Part shown: positions 44,791 through 57,527 of the stretch, piece after piece
Layout: each line of letters starts with the position of its first letter
Position numbering within the stretch: the stretch's first letter is position 1
Assembly (NCBI GenBank): GCA_013407085.1
Contig: JACCGJ010014077.1
Span: 24,279 to 88,278, forward strand
Direction: 5' to 3'
Origin: Atriophallophorus winterbourni
Taxonomy: Eukaryota; Platyhelminthes; Trematoda; Plagiorchiida; Microphallidae
Length of the DNA stretch: 64,000 bases
The notes under the pieces: model-generated
Seen by the model: only the letters and a program-made list of their open reading frames with translations
Database searches by the model: none
Told to the model about the DNA's origin: nothing
Translations under genes and position numbers: made by a program

Positions 44791-46480
44791 TCAATAATTT
44801 TTTTCAAATTTAGGCGAATTAGTCTAATGAATGGACGAGTTTCGATGCGATACATTGCGTTTTCTATCCCTCCTACCCTCAGCGGGTGGATACAAAAAGA
44901 TTGGATATAAAGAGATTTGGTACTGTGACTGCGCAACTCGCCGTCATCAACTGTTGTCAGTAAGAGGGTGATGAAACCTCCGAATTAAGCATGCACTACT
45001 ACTAACTAATATACTACTCATATATAAATTTTTACTTCAACAATCGCGCTGCAATTGGAACATTGCCACAATATTCCAAACAGGCAACGGTGCAGCGTTG
45101 CACCGATTGTGGGACTTAGTTTAGTCCCCAGATGAAATTAAATTTCAAGTTGTAAATGGTGTTTCATCATTGAATTTGCATAAAATCTATAGTTTCGTCA
45201 CGTGATCAACAGTTGCAGTAATATATCAATAGTAAATTTAATGCCTGGTCCACTGTGTACAGGATGAACTCTCTTCTTTACTGCATTGCGTTAATGAAAC
45301 AAGCCTAACTTATTCTTACGTGTGGTTAATGTTTCACTGCTAAAAATTTTGTGCCATCCAACTTCAGTCCAAGCGAAATGTGAATCCAAACGATTTCCGT
45401 GCATTGAAACAAAATTGACCTGAAGGTCAATCAATAAACGCAGCTCAACTTCATTCATTATTATGCCGTCTTGAATCTATGTTATGTCTTGTTTGTAAAA
45501 GGTACACACGCACACGCACACACACACACACCACAATACACTTTCTTAGTTGCTCTAAATTATAGCGTACGTGGTTCAATTTGCTGTCATAACACACATC
45601 ATAACAATATTCGCAATTGTGTCCCCGTTGTCCCGTATTGATGTCAGATGGTTGCCATGGTAACCAATTGTCCACTTGCGCTAGCTACTGATGATTCACA
45701 AAACAGAGAAATTACTCTTTCGCGTGATGACTCATCTTCTGCAAACTCTGGACAAGTAGCGTACGCCGCACTGATCAAGTAGCGCTGTCTTTTTGCAATC
45801 TGTCCAGTGCAGATGACAAATACAGATACCCCTATTCGGAATCCCGGGAGAGGAGTGAATTAGACAAGGGAATCAAGCGGGTGATGCGACAAATCAATAC
45901 GCCAAATGGTGTGTAAACAAATCTCCAAACATTTGGTTAGGTGACTCTGTTTTACTCCTGTTGAAATGAGAGTTTCCTTGTAGTTAATTTGTTTCGATGG
46001 TAACCATTTTGGGTGAAATATGCTGTGCTGCTTAATGGAGGGAACGGGTAATTTATCTAAGAGCAAAAACAGAGCACACTAATATTCTAATTTGGTTTCT
46101 TTCTATCAAACTCTCTCTTTAAAATCCAACTTCATCCTCATGTTCTCTTTGTTTCCATTACTAACATTACCCTGAACAGTACGACGAGAATACAAATACC
46201 AACAAATATCACGTGATATCGCGCACAATTCTGTACAAATAAATTCACGTGACTTACTTGGATGGAGCTTCGGACTACAACAACATTCTCACTTCGCTTC
46301 CGAATTCCATTCCTTCCTGAATTTGTGTGAGTCATCTTATGTTTCCTGTAAATATAGGTCTCTCTTCCAGTGCGTGTTGTGCGACCTTGTGGAGTTGGAC
46401 CTGCTTTTGCGTTTCTTCATGCCCAGTCCATCCCTAAAGTGGACGGTTTTTTTCCGCAGTTCAATGTTTGTAAACACTTC
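44791..46480. other. No recognised gene; (CA)n at 45502-45532
   Basis: Contains a CA microsatellite. Otherwise no motif-bearing frame. Confidence 0.5.
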
Positions 46481-46483
46481 AAG

Positions 46484-47300
46484 TCATCGTGTGATGGGAG
46501 TATGACGTAGGCATTTGTTAAAAGGGCGTGTGACTTGTCGACAAATAAAAGAGAACTGTTTTAATTTTGGCGAGAGAAATACTAATCTTATTAGGCTGAA
46601 AAGTATCTTCGGAGTGTCATGTTTGTCGCAAGGTGCTGCATCTGACGTAGTCAGTATCGTTGCCCACAATCCTTGGTAAGGTAGAAGTTCCCTTTATTTG
46701 TTGCGACGCTTGCTCCGGGAGGTAGTTCAACTGCATCGAGTCTTTTTTCTTGATGGTGAATTTCAGACCAGTCTGCTCTGCGTGCAAGTGGGTACATTGG
46801 ATGAGCGCATCTTGTGGTGGGGGGCTAAAGGACACATCATCAGCAAATTTCGGGTCTTCCAATTGTTAACAGAGAATCCACTGAATGCCAGTTTTGCAAC
46901 CCTCTGTGCTTCTTCTTATTAGCTAGCCCATGAAGGACTACAATTGATAACAGCACGCAGTATTGCGCCTGACCTAAATCTTATGTGTTTCACATCTACA
47001 TCGCACTTATCTAACTGAGTGATTCAATCTTTCCATTCTGATTCCTATAAGCACCTCGTTGGAAAATCAAAGCGTTGCAATCCCTCGCAATTTTCCGCAA
47101 AAAATTGGTGTGCTTTCTTGGAAAGCTTAACCATGTACTGTAGCTTCTATTCATTGAGCACTTGCTGTTCTTCCCAGAACTTTATGTGGAAAAATTGTAG
47201 CATTGCTTGCAGCTGCTCCGATAGCTTCTGGATGGATACTGTCAGTATTTGCTGTCTTGTCAACTTCCAAAGCTTTGTTGAGCTTTGTTTATAATAGTGA
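46484..47300 (-). mobile_element. LINE-D: RTE-like reverse transcriptase remnant
   Basis: In minus order: LNKALEVDKTANTDSIHPEA and IGA (RT start, cf. GKA-G-D-I--E), then KFWEEQQVLNE and KLQYMVKLSKK in a shifted frame (cf. IWEEE-VP-W K--- KLPKK). After a deletion at about 46870-46920 comes DPKFADDVSF, the catalytic FADD box, followed by TGLKFTIKKKDSMQLN. Frameshifts and missing blocks mean it is inactive. Its endonuclease part probably lies at 51560-52270. Confidence 0.75.
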
Positions 47301-48975
47301 GTATGTATTACCACTGTGGGTCTCCTCTGTTAGTGGAAAATCGTTATTATTTCCCGGTGGTTACCATAAAATTTTCCACGCATTATATTTCTGCTTCATC
47401 TCAGTTCTCTGACTGACTTACTAGAAGCCCATTCCCGGAATCGCTCATGTATATCTGCTGGACAGCTAACCATGCCTTTTCCATGTCTTGTCTTACATGA
47501 CACTCGTCTATACTTCCATTATCAAACTTTGTCGGTTCTCGCATCGGTTATTCTTTCGTTTCAGCTGCCGCTGTCTTTCTATCTTCTGCTACGTTTACTC
47601 GCGGGGCCTTTGGATTGGCCGTGCATACTATTCATTCTTCCACACATTGTTTGCATTGTTTTGTTGAAATTCACTCTGCCTATTCGTTCGCGCAAACTAA
47701 GAGTCATTTTTGGAGGCGAACAGTCTAAAAGAATTACGTGATATAGCTTTGTTAAATCGACATTCTCAAATAAAAACGTGTTACAGTGTCGCTCGTGAAA
47801 ATGTCAATAGTTTATCGTTGAAAAAGAAAAAAATCTCCTTCCAGGTTTGCAAGTCTCTCATCGCCAACGACGTGCAATGTCTCGTATGCTATTACCGTCT
47901 AACTTATCTTCGAATGTACGAGCCTTTTGGACTAAATTTGATGAAATCTTTTTTTTCTTCTGAAATCAAATCGTTCGATTCATTGCTTCGTCGCTATGTT
48001 TCAAGAAACTTGGCTGCACTTTGAAATTGACACTGACTGAAGTAGCATAGACGGTTTCTAATGCTTTCGTTTGCATCAGACCTGCCCTATTGCAGATCGT
48101 GGTGACCGAGTTATAACATTTGTGTTTTGAGTTTTTTTCAGAAAATGATACTTTGATATTTATTTTATCCGGTACCATAAATTATTTTGTCTAAAAATAC
48201 TTATTTCTATGAAAATAAAGGAGTTTTGAAGGACTGGTTTGAAAGATTTTTTTCCTATGTCGTCAGATGGCCCGTAATACGCCCACTTTCAACCCATGGT
48301 TACGGGTAGTTTCGCTACGAAACACCTGCCATGTTGTATACCGATTGAAAGGTCAAGAAACGGCCTTGAAAGTAATCTATTTCTCACGTAGAAAGTTTCA
48401 TTCACAAAGCACAATTGGCGCGAAAAATAGGAGCATTTTTCATGCGGAAACGCGTTCTCATTGGCCCACAGCTTCGGCTTCAAACTTCCAACTCACTTTT
48501 CTCAAATGTTGAATTTCAGTCGCGGTGTGCATTTTGCTTTCGCAAATGTTTGTAGTAAACCTTGAGATAAATAAATTAAAATAAACCTGCGTATGTAAAC
48601 CTTGCAAAGGAGTGCAATGAAAGTATTTTAAACAGTGTATCTTTCTTAGTTTTTGATCTATGTTGGTTGTAAGTGGCTTTTTCTTACGCAAACCTTTACA
48701 AGAATAATTTTCTCGCATGCACAACTGCCCAAACACGATTGACATATCTACTTTTGCATCTTATTGCACCCTATACACTCTGAAAATCAATTAAAAAACA
48801 CTTGCATTCATTCCAAACCGTTTTCTTTTCATTCACTAAGATGAGCAGAATATTTTTTTCGAAAACATTTTTTAATAAAAATACTTAACAAACATTTGTT
48901 TTACAAGGAAATCACATAAAATTTAAAACAGTAATACATCTTCATATAAACAAACAGCACACCAAATCTCAAATA
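47301..48975. other. No recognised feature; may include LINE-D linker
   Basis: If LINE-D is one element, part of this stretch should be its endonuclease-RT linker, but I see no convincing residue pattern. Other frames, including 48267-48512, are not recognised. Confidence 0.4.
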
Positions 48976-51480
48976 ATTACCGCGGATACATTTCGAGACA
49001 CAAAATTAAAAGTAAAATCATCATTTTTCCATGCCGTTAGCCACATTAAATTGAAGTTTCCTATTTAGCTGTTGAATGTAAACCAACCCTTTATTTTGAT
49101 AAATGCGTATGTCGCCCCGAACTGTCATTCTGAAACTTTTCGTGTATTTTTATGAACTTCCTATTGATCGTCACCCCTTTCAAAACTCGTTGCTCGTACT
49201 TGCTGGAGACTGTAATCTTTCAATGTTTTCTCTCTGATCTCTTACGATCATTGTTCACTTTTCAACGCGTTCTGTAGCGTGTCTTGATTATGCTATTGCA
49301 AATGCACCACAACTTTTTCCTGCTCGTAAGTCTGCCCCCATCGGTAATTCTGGCCTATTGTGTTATCACGATTCTCCCTAAAGTCTATGGAACTACGGAA
49401 CATCATCATTACCTGACTCGCAGAATCGGCAGAAAAGGGACTAACAGTGCATGTGAACCTGACAATGTTCCAGCCTTGTGAAAAATGCACAATGACACTG
49501 ACTTCAGTACATGCCAGGGTCTTGACGTTTCTCACGAATGTAATGTTTTCTCTTCGTACCTCAATTATTGTTTTGGCATTGTCCCGAAGAAACTAGTTTG
49601 CCCTCCCCAATGGTTATTACTTCAACCATTTGAAGAGCCTCCGCAGAACAAAGGAAAAAAACATCAAAAATCCTGATCGATACATTGTTTGTCAGCTGTC
49701 TATGTTTATTAAGCTTGAAATATAACATCTGAGGGAGTTGTACACGAATGTAATGATGAGAACAAAAAACAGTCGTCACTTATGGTACGCGCTCAAACAA
49801 TTTTGAGGTAAAGACAGAAAGGAAATTCCTTCTATCTCTGATATTAATACTTTAAATGAATCTTTTGTATGGCTTCCAGTTGACGCCGATGGAGATACAA
49901 GGTTTATTTACCACCCGTCTTTATTGGTAACTCCATCTTTCACAAGCGCATCCAAAGTCTTGTGCGCTCTTTTCGCTGTATCCCACTCAAAGCCTGCAGG
50001 AACTAACAATTCCCCCCCTATTGGCACGTGAAGTTTCTTTACCGAACTCATCTACTTTTAATAGATGCAAGGAGAAATCTATAATGCCTGACTGTTGGAA
50101 GCCGGTACGCATAATTCTGATTCCAAAAATGCTCATGAGAAATACCGCCCCATCGCTTGTACTTTGAGGTTACTCAATGTACTGGAAAGTATTATGCTTC
50201 GACGCATGGATTTGAGCTGTCGGGTAGAAGATTTTCATCATTTTGCAGATGGAAAAAATCTTTCGATGGTTGAAGCAATTGCAGTGCTAACGGACCACGT
50301 ATCCCGTTCTTTTGATTCTGAAGGGATTCTAAAGCCGTGCAAGTTTGTTTCCTTGATTACACCAACGCTTTCAAAAGTGTTGTCAGGAGTTCTTTGCCTA
50401 AAAACTTTATGATTGAGGTGTCCCTCTGAACTTACTTCGCTGGGCAGCCTCCTATGTTAAACAACGTGTGCAATATACTACATATACTGTATGGCAAATT
50501 CTCTCATCCGATCCCGATTCCTCGCGGTGTCCTGCAGGCGCAATTCTTTTCCCCTTCTCATACTTCGTTTACATTTCCGATCGTCCGCGTTTTCATTAAA
50601 CCCTTATTCTCAATTATGCTGATGACATTGCCGTTGTTGTTAACCACCTTAGAAGTATTGACCCTCCTGCAACGAAATATATTATCAATACCATTGGCCA
50701 GTGGTCATCCTCACTCGGCCTATCGTTAAATCCTCAAAAAATGTAAAAAGGTGATCTTTTCCAACTTGTTTGGTCTGGGAACTCAAACCCTGCTTCAAAG
50801 AATTCCTCTGGTTTCTTCTAATGGCTTCGAGTTCAGCAGAAGCACTTGTTTCAAGTATCTCGGCGTTACGTTATCACAAAGTCTCAACTAGATTGATCAT
50901 GTGACCTCACAGTTATTGAATATTTGAAGGCTATCATTCTATTCCGTACGCCTGCGCCTAATGTAGTTAAACATTCTGTTTTTCTACGGCATAGTTCCCT
51001 AGTTTCCCTATGCAACTATTACAATTTTCCCGGTCTTAGGAAAATGATCTCCTGATGATCAAAAGATGTATTAAGGTTATCGCAAGATTGAGCTAGGCCT
51101 CTATCGAGTTAATTCGAGATATGATATTCGAACAATACTTCGGTTAATGTGAGAGATTGCTCAGAGCCATATCTTCCGATAATGCACACCCACTGCATGA
51201 GATCCTCATGGCTTGCAAAGTCAATACCTGATCCCTTATTTTAGAACTAAAAAATTCAGGAATGTTTTCGTCCCTTACCTTTCCTGTTATTTTGTTGATC
51301 AATAGAAAGTTATTCTTGATCTAAGGAGGCGACTGACAGTGTGAATTTCGACATTGAATCCTCGCCCTATTTTCTATGTGACGGTTTTAGGAAAGTATTT
51401 TGTGTGAGTTTAAATTAATATTATTGCTGAAAATTCGTTTACATGAATAACGTCATTTTCTTCTTCTTCTTCGTATTACA
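48976..51480 (+). mobile_element. LINE-E: Jockey-like retrotransposon, many frameshifts
   Basis: Endonuclease remnants in shifting frames: YVAPNCHSETFRVFL at about 49110, then VACLDYAIANAPQLFPARKS, APIGNS and PKVYGTTEHHHYLTRR to 49430. The linker follows (RHLWYALKQF, KEIPSISDINTLNESF to 49870). RT parts: PDCWKPVRIIPIPKNAHEKY, RPIAC; DYTNAF; IPRGVLQAQ; IGQWSSSLGLSLNPQK; FKYLGVTLSQS to 50890. After that a decayed tail contains IELIRDMIFEQYF-like and HPLHEILMA segments. It ends near 51460-51475 in TTCTTCTTCTTCTTC. It is a separate lineage from LINE-A. Confidence 0.75.
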
Positions 51481-51559
51481 GTTTTAAGACGTGTTATCTT
51501 TCCCTATATCTTTTCTAGAACTATGGTGTAAGCAGCTTGCGAGATCTTTTTCAGTTCTT

Positions 51560-52280
51560 CTGTCAGCTGCTAACTTCGTCATTACCTCAAACTATTCTTT
51601 GACGTTGTGGAGGATGTCACATATCGTATAGTTATCTTTTAAAAACATGTTTTGATGAATCATATAAAGATCAAAGTTGGTGTTTTAGGATTGTCACGTC
51701 TGTAAGATGTCTTACTCTCACATCTAGGACACGACGTCTCTGCTCTCTCTGGAGAAACGGGTCTACCCGGTTGTCACCTTCTCCATCTGGTGACGTCCAG
51801 CTAGTTCTGTAGATCTTACTGTGTGGGTTGATTTTGTTACCTATGACTACGACGTTAAAAAAGCGATATCTGTAAACATCGCTTCTACTGGTCGGAGTCG
51901 ACTACACCGCTGCTTACATGTTGTTACTTTCCACGTTCATGTTTAAATCGCCCCGGATAATTTTTACAACCCTCCGTGAATTAACACTTGATTTTCGTAA
52001 ATTTCCTACCCGTGAATTCAAGCCTTGCTCTCGCAGCTTTGTGTTATGGACGCCCTTGTCATATCCGGTGTAAACTGTCGCGCGACTCCTTGACTGTTAT
52101 CGTATCCCGTGTCTACATGATCTGAGAAGTATATGATTCCATTCCTATAAAATCTGGTCTTACCATTTCCATTGTAGCCTCCCATTTCGCTAGTTTTATC
52201 AGTGGTTTGTTACTATTACAACGGGATTTGATGTCCCAGGTTCCTATTTCATTCCCAACCGTAGGAAATCCTGATGGTCA
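51560..52280 (-). mobile_element. LINE-D endonuclease domain remnant
   Basis: Minus frames include EIGTWDIKSRCNSNKPLIKL near 52260-52200 (cf. GTWNVR...GK), NGIIYFSDHVDTGYDNSQGV further on, and KIYRTSWTSPDGEGDNRVDP with RRRVLDVR near 51830-51710, the end of the APE domain (TW-SPD---NQIDHI...R..DVR). Orientation and type match the RT at 46484-47300, so the two were probably one element before LINE-E inserted. Confidence 0.65.
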
Positions 52281-53525
52281 GCTGGTTTATGGGGAGACTC
52301 TCGCCAGAAGGTGTCATCGGTTTCATTATTGAGGATTTTGCCCTTCCGGGCAGCGGTTAAGATCACGCCGAAATTGTAGTTTGTGTATATTTTAAGGGGC
52401 AGTATTGCACCCATCACTCTTCCTTCCTCATCCAGGAGTAAGGACCAAACCGCGGTGGAGTTAAGAAACAAAATGCAGTGAAGAAAACTTAATTAAAACC
52501 ACCGATGCTGGTCAATTAAATAAATAATTGAACTTTTAAGGTAGCTTTTTTAAGTGTGCATTGCGAATTTACCCTATCAAAATCCGAAGGCGCTGTTATG
52601 AATGAACGTTCAATTTTGGTGTACCAGAGTTGTTCGATGCGCATGTGACATGTTTAGCATTGTTCGTTTTACTTCTACAACGTGGAATTTCTATCTGATG
52701 CATACGTTTCCCTGTACGCCGCGGCAGTTCCTTGCCATTATCCAGTATTCATGATGCGGTTGAGGAATAAATACGTTATTCTAATAAAAGAATCATTGCT
52801 AGTGGTATCTGGTGGACAGAGATGATTCCATACACATCTATCTAACGATCGCATCTTGATAGTTTGGGTTCGAAGTGGAGGGTGATTTCGATATGACTAT
52901 GGTTTGGTTCGGGAGTGATGCATCCTTGCTCGCATATACACTGTTCAGGTATCAGTGAGGTAGCGTTGGTCAAACCACATGGCAGCGAGGGTGTGATTCA
53001 AAATCTTATCTTGCGTACTTGCTTCCTTGTTCAACTTTATTTTTGAGACAACTTCCAACTCTCCATTTTTGTACTCTACCACATTCTTGTTGTTCGGTTT
53101 TCTTCTTATTTGCTCGACCTTGACCGGGAATGTTAGCCGGGATACTCAAATAAATGGAGTATGTTGCTGTCATATTCTTAGTGCATTAGCTCAGTTGTGT
53201 TGAGCAATCCTTGCTTGCTTCTGGTTTACTTTAGGAATCCACGTGTTGTTCATCGGAAGGCGCTTCCTCGTTGAGATTTGAAGCCAATGGCTTCTTCATT
53301 TCTTTCGCTCTTCAACGAGATATCCCTTAGTTTGCCCTCATTCCCTGAAGAAACGCATGTCTCTTTCGATGTAGAACGAAGTGGGTAGCTCAAGGTTAGA
53401 TGTGATTACCTCAACCTCCGCTGTACTTATTCACACTTTTACCGGCTCCACTGTATACAAACATCTTTTTTGTTGATCTTGCTCACTCGGTGGATGGGAT
53501 TATGTTTTTCCCATGAGAACTTGGA
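52281..53525. other. No recognised feature
   Basis: May hold LINE-D 5' sequence; no motif-bearing frame on either strand. Confidence 0.4.
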
Positions 53526-54012
53526 AACTTGTCAGTCATAGAGCGACAAACAGGTAAGACCCTAAAACGGGATGCTGAATCAACCGCGTGTATCGCAAAG
53601 ACCTTAAGTTCACTAGCCACGAGTGCCCATCTTGAGCTTTTGAATGACGCAATATCCCGTATACTGAACTATTTCGACGTTTGGGTCTATGTGACTTTAC
53701 CCAAAGAGGACACAGCGCGATATTATTATGATCTATATAATTGTGTTCAAAATCCCCATAGTGATTCTCGGCGTCATTTTTCGCCATTCGTGCTACACTT
53801 CGTTGGAATTCCTTGCCTCAACGTGTGGTGGACTCTCCTTGCCTGGCGGTGTTTAAAGCGAAATTGGAATTATACTTGCAAAAGGACATCATTCGTGAGC
53901 CTTACATTTGATATAATCTATTCCTTTCATACTATTATATTTTTACAATCTCATACCGTAATCCTGTGTTGTTGTAAAGTATTGACTTTTAAGCCATAAA
54001 TCCTTGAATCCG
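53526..54012 (+). mobile_element. LINE-A 3' fragment
   Basis: Frames give TCVSQRP-like remnants, YVTLPKEDTARYYYDLYN, DSRRHFSPFVLHFVGIPCL and WRCLKRNWNYTCKR, equivalent to the tail of the minus-strand copy at 9806-10147. The end GTTGTTGTAAAGTATTGAC, AAGCCATAAATCCTTGAATC is the LINE-A 3' signature. Confidence 0.7.
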
Positions 54013-55195
54013 TGGACATTGCAGATGAAGAACATGAGACACTATTGGACGATAAGCAATTTGTCACGATCGGCTAAAAGTGTCTCGCACGACGAGTGCT
54101 TTAAATGAGTCGGTTAGCATGGAATCGATTGCAAAATCACATCCATGGTGCAATTGACATAGACCGGTTCAGGAATGCGTTGTGATAACGATATATAACG
54201 ATGTATAACGATATATATAAGATTGGCGTGGATTTTATTCTTTGCCATGTGCGTAAACTCATATTTGACCGATTGGTGTTCTCTAATAGGGTGTGAATTG
54301 TACGTTTGTAACGGTTTGCTCTTAAGCTATGAATCGGTACACAGCATAGGGATCAACCGGGAATGGGGGAGCCGCGATTCGTATTGCATCGAATGCCTTT
54401 GAGGTGCGGATCAACGGCGCAATAGACTTTACGACCGGAGCGGGATTCGAACTCGGGTGAACTGACATGATCATCGTCCCCCTCCCTTCGCTCTGTCTCC
54501 AGCTTATCGGTGAGATGATCAACCACATCTTGTGTAGAGAAAATTTGTTCTTGGTTGCATATTGGAGCCAAAGATATAGTAAACCTGATGCAGAATTGAC
54601 TGCATATAGCGCTTGATGGCATACTGCTTTAGGACCTGCACTCATGTGGTTTCAAGTAATGTCTGTCCGGTGGAATTGGCTTTTGCGATTCAAGCGTCTT
54701 GAGTTGTGCACGACTGCAAAACACACACAGATTCCTCGAGGAATGCAGTCATGGTTTCATTTTGGAGGTAGTCCCACTTACAGTCATCGTTGAAATTGAT
54801 TGACAGTTGAATGTTTTGGTTACGCTAAGCTAAAATAAAGTCCACAAACCACGATGGGCCCTTGGGAGCGGTATCACTGTGTAACAACAGATGTGGAATT
54901 ATGTATCATCCAAATCCAATCCCGACTTACTTGACTTAACGCAGTGTACTCCATGTGGAATGTAAGGCGCCAAAACCATCACACCAACTGGTCTATGTTC
55001 TGTGTGTATTTCGTTTCAATTTTGTGAATTTTGTTTTAATAAAGTTTACATCAATTAAAAGGGATCTTATCCAAATCGCTTTTATTTTCCTTGTTTTTTT
55101 TTAATTTTTGGATTACGTTTCAGCTGTCAACCTTTGATATTGATGACCGGTTTGCGGAGCGTGGCCTACCCCACCCGATTTGCTTTTCATGATGA
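54013..55195. other. No recognised gene; tRNA-type B box at about 54436
   Basis: On the minus strand GAGTTCGAATCCCGCTCC resembles a tRNA T-arm or pol III B box, so a tRNA-derived SINE fragment is possible, but no A box was found at the right distance. A short tandem of CGATATATAA / CGATGTATAA lies at 54188-54222. Confidence 0.4.
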
Positions 55196-55200
55196 TCACG

Positions 55201-55471
55201 TGTTACCGCCTGTCAAGGTCGTTCAATCTAGGCACGTCAAAACTCACACTGCTTTGGAAGTATTGATCGTTTTTAATCAATTGAACATAGCTCGCCGATT
55301 TGAATCAATATACCAGCTTGGCTTCAGTAGCTTGGCTACACTTTCGTTCATCTAGTTGGTAATTGTACATATATAAAAATGAGCTGTAAATAAAATGATG
55401 CATTCTGTCAGTCGTCTTCTCCCACTTTTGTGAGTGTTGGGTCAGCCGGAACTTGCTCCATAAACACAACA
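55201..55471 (+). repeat. Candidate 5' LTR of the Gypsy-like element
   Basis: Begins TGTTACCGCC and ends AACACAACA. It contains TATATAAAAATG and AATAAAATG, possible promoter and polyadenylation signals, in the last 110 bases. The second LTR that would prove the edges is absent. Confidence 0.45.
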
Positions 55472-55475
55472 GACT

Positions 55476-55491
55476 TGGCGACGGGATATGG
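55476..55491 (+). promoter_or_regulatory. Candidate primer-binding site
   Basis: TGGCGACGGGATATGG, four bases after the candidate LTR. The TGGCGAC start is common in Gypsy-type elements. The matching tRNA was not determined. Confidence 0.45.
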
Positions 55492-56539
55492 CTATCAGCT
55501 TTGGGCAAATGCAAGCATTACTTCAGCAACAGCAAGCGCAGTTCTACAAATCACAGAAGCAGCTCATGGAACTTTTTTCGCAGAAGATGAATATCAAAGA
55601 TGAACCCAAAGAACAGATACAGCAACAACCAATCGACTCAATTGCAGCATCCATCACAGAGTTCCATTTTGACGCAGTATCGGGAACAACATTCAATGCT
55701 TAATTCCAGAAATACGAAGACATTTTCCGAGTTGAACTAGCAGGTCAAGGTGATGCATGGCGTGTTCGCATTTTGTTGAGAAAAATTGGTTCTGTTGAGC
55801 ACGAACGTTACACTATATTCTTCGGAAATGTGCTCGAGAGTTCACCTTTGACGAAACCATTGAAACACTCACGACAATCTTTGGCGAACAATCATCTTTA
55901 TTCAGCATTTGTTACAATTGTCTCAAACTGATGAAAAAGGAAACAGACGACTACACCACGCATGCTGCCATCATCAATCGAGAGTGTGAAAGATTCAAGC
56001 TCGGTTCGATGATACCAAATCAGTTCAAATGCTTGATGTTCGTTTGCAGTCTTCAATCACCAGCAGACGCAGACGTTCGAACCAGAATTCCGAGCAAACT
56101 GGAGCACGAGCCGAAAATGACCCTTCAAGACATAGCAGCCGAATGTCACAGAATGGTGAACCTTAAGCATGATACCAAATTGATTGAGAACGCCGGACAG
56201 AAAATGGAGCCTCAAGTGCACAAGAACTCAGCTACACACTCTCAAAGTCCTCTCAAAAAGTCATTGAAACCCAAAAGTGCCTGTTGGAATTGTGGTGGCT
56301 GGCACTATTCGAAAGATTGTCAGTTCAGAACTTACAAGTGCCGCAGGTGCAAGCGCATTGGTCACAAAGAATCACATTGCAGAACAAACTATCGAACCGG
56401 TGCAAACCGTCTTAATAATCCTAAATCGAATGGGAACCAAGGCAGAATCAATGCGGTCATTGCAACCTTTGAAGCAGATTTGGCAAGCAGACGAAAATAT
56501 GTCGTAGTGAGAATTCAAGGCAAGACCGTTTCGTTGTAA
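55488..56539 (+). pseudogene. Gypsy-like gag, frameshifted
   Basis: The first frame (55488-55703) is Gln-rich and helical (MQALLQQQQAQFYKSQKQL) and leads to IDSIAASITEFHFDAVSGTT, the conserved Gag start of one trematode-type Gypsy group. A gap in other frames (YEDIFRVELAG) follows. The frame from 55931 has KETDDYTTHAAIINRECERF, then two zinc knuckles, CWNCGGWHYSKDC and CRRCKRIGHKESHC, that would bind RNA. It ends at TAA 56537-56539. Confidence 0.8.
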
Positions 56540-57208
56540 ATCGACACAGCCTCAGACGTCACATTGATTTCCCGCTCAACGTGGAAGCAGATTGGCTGCC
56601 CAGCAGTCTATCCCACGGAAATGAATGTGCGAAATGCCTCTGGTGAACCACTGCGGATTGACGGACAATTTACTTGTAAGATTGATTTCAATGGTGAGAA
56701 AGCAACTGGTTTAGTTTACTTGACGCCTCATGATAAACTTGATTTGCTTGGAATTGATTGGATCGAACGACTGAATTTACTTAGTGTGCCTTTAAAAGAT
56801 CTGTGTTCAACAAAAACTGCAACTGTGTGCCAGACAAATTCTTCATCAAGAACAAGTCGACAGTTGATACGCAAACATGGTTACGATATCCGGAACGAAT
56901 CGCATCAAGGTGACAATGATTCTACAAAGCAGACAACTCCCAACGCAGTCTTTTCAAACGCTGCAAGGCTTTTAAGAACAATCAATGCTCGTAGTGAACA
57001 ACCACGCCGGCAGCAAGGTATTCGTCGCAAAAACAGTTCTCGAAACTATAAACAAAGCAAATTTATTCGTGGCCGTTTCACAAGATCAAGCGACTATAAA
57101 GAGGAACCGGTTTGTGGTACAGGTGGTTCATGTGGCTCCAAGGCGAATGCTTCACAGAAAAACGCCATGTATATCATTGCTACGTACATAAAACAATACT
57201 CACCATGA
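56540..57208 (+). pseudogene. Gypsy-like aspartic protease, in frame after a stop
   Basis: Continues the gag frame directly after the TAA at 56537-56539, which probably replaced a CAA. IDTASDVTLISRSTWKQIG is the active-site region (Asp-Thr-Ala) of a retropepsin, and LDLLGIDWIERLNLL is its conserved C-terminal GIDW block. The next 110 residues are basic and low-complexity and are not an RT. Confidence 0.75.
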
Positions 57209-57318
57209 ATCACCAATTTGTCAACTTTTTAACATAATTGATAGTTTTAAACAGTCAAGCACGTCTAGGAGCTTATGGATGACCAAATTGATGGGTTGCT
57301 CACATCCCCGAAATTACA

Positions 57319-57360
57319 CTCCACTACCGGTTTCTGGCTATTTGCCGTCATCAGGTGGAG
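57319..57360 (-). ncRNA. Hammerhead ribozyme motif, best copy (HHR-A)
   Basis: Minus strand: CTCCAC, CTGATGA, CGGC-AAATA-GCCA, GAA, ACCGGT, A, GTGGAG. The six bases before the core pair perfectly with the six after the cleavage site (CTCCAC with GTGGAG). Core and stem III palindrome are intact. The innermost stem II pair is C-A; the three outer pairs are GGC/GCC. Cleavage is predicted after the A of the GTA triplet. Confidence 0.8.
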
Positions 57361-57527
57361 ACAGTAAGATTCGGTTCAGTGTCTTGAGTGCTTGACCACG
57401 AATCACTGTGATTCTGTGTTTGAACATCGTGGTTGGTGATACGGACCTTATGCAACAGTGGCATTCAAGTATCACTTGTTTACCATTTATTCACTGTTTC
57501 AAGGCTCACTGAACCTGATCTCACTAT

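Larger units (their letters stand above)
55201..57230 (+). mobile_element. Gypsy-like LTR retrotransposon, gag-protease part
   Basis: A candidate 5' LTR (55201-55471), a primer-binding-like TGGCGACGGGATATGG, gag with CCHC knuckles and a protease follow in the normal order. RT, RNase H and integrase are missing: the element stops near 57230, just before an HHR-A inverted pair, and no 3' LTR was seen. One frameshift (between 55703 and 55931) and one nonsense codon interrupt it. Confidence 0.75.

Noticed and set aside
48267..48512. Frame of 81 codons on the plus strand, with one on the minus strand opposite
   Set aside because: No recognisable domain or repeat relation.
54322..54645. Two overlapping minus-strand frames of about 90-107 codons
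   Set aside because: Translation of a tRNA-like motif region; no protein motif.
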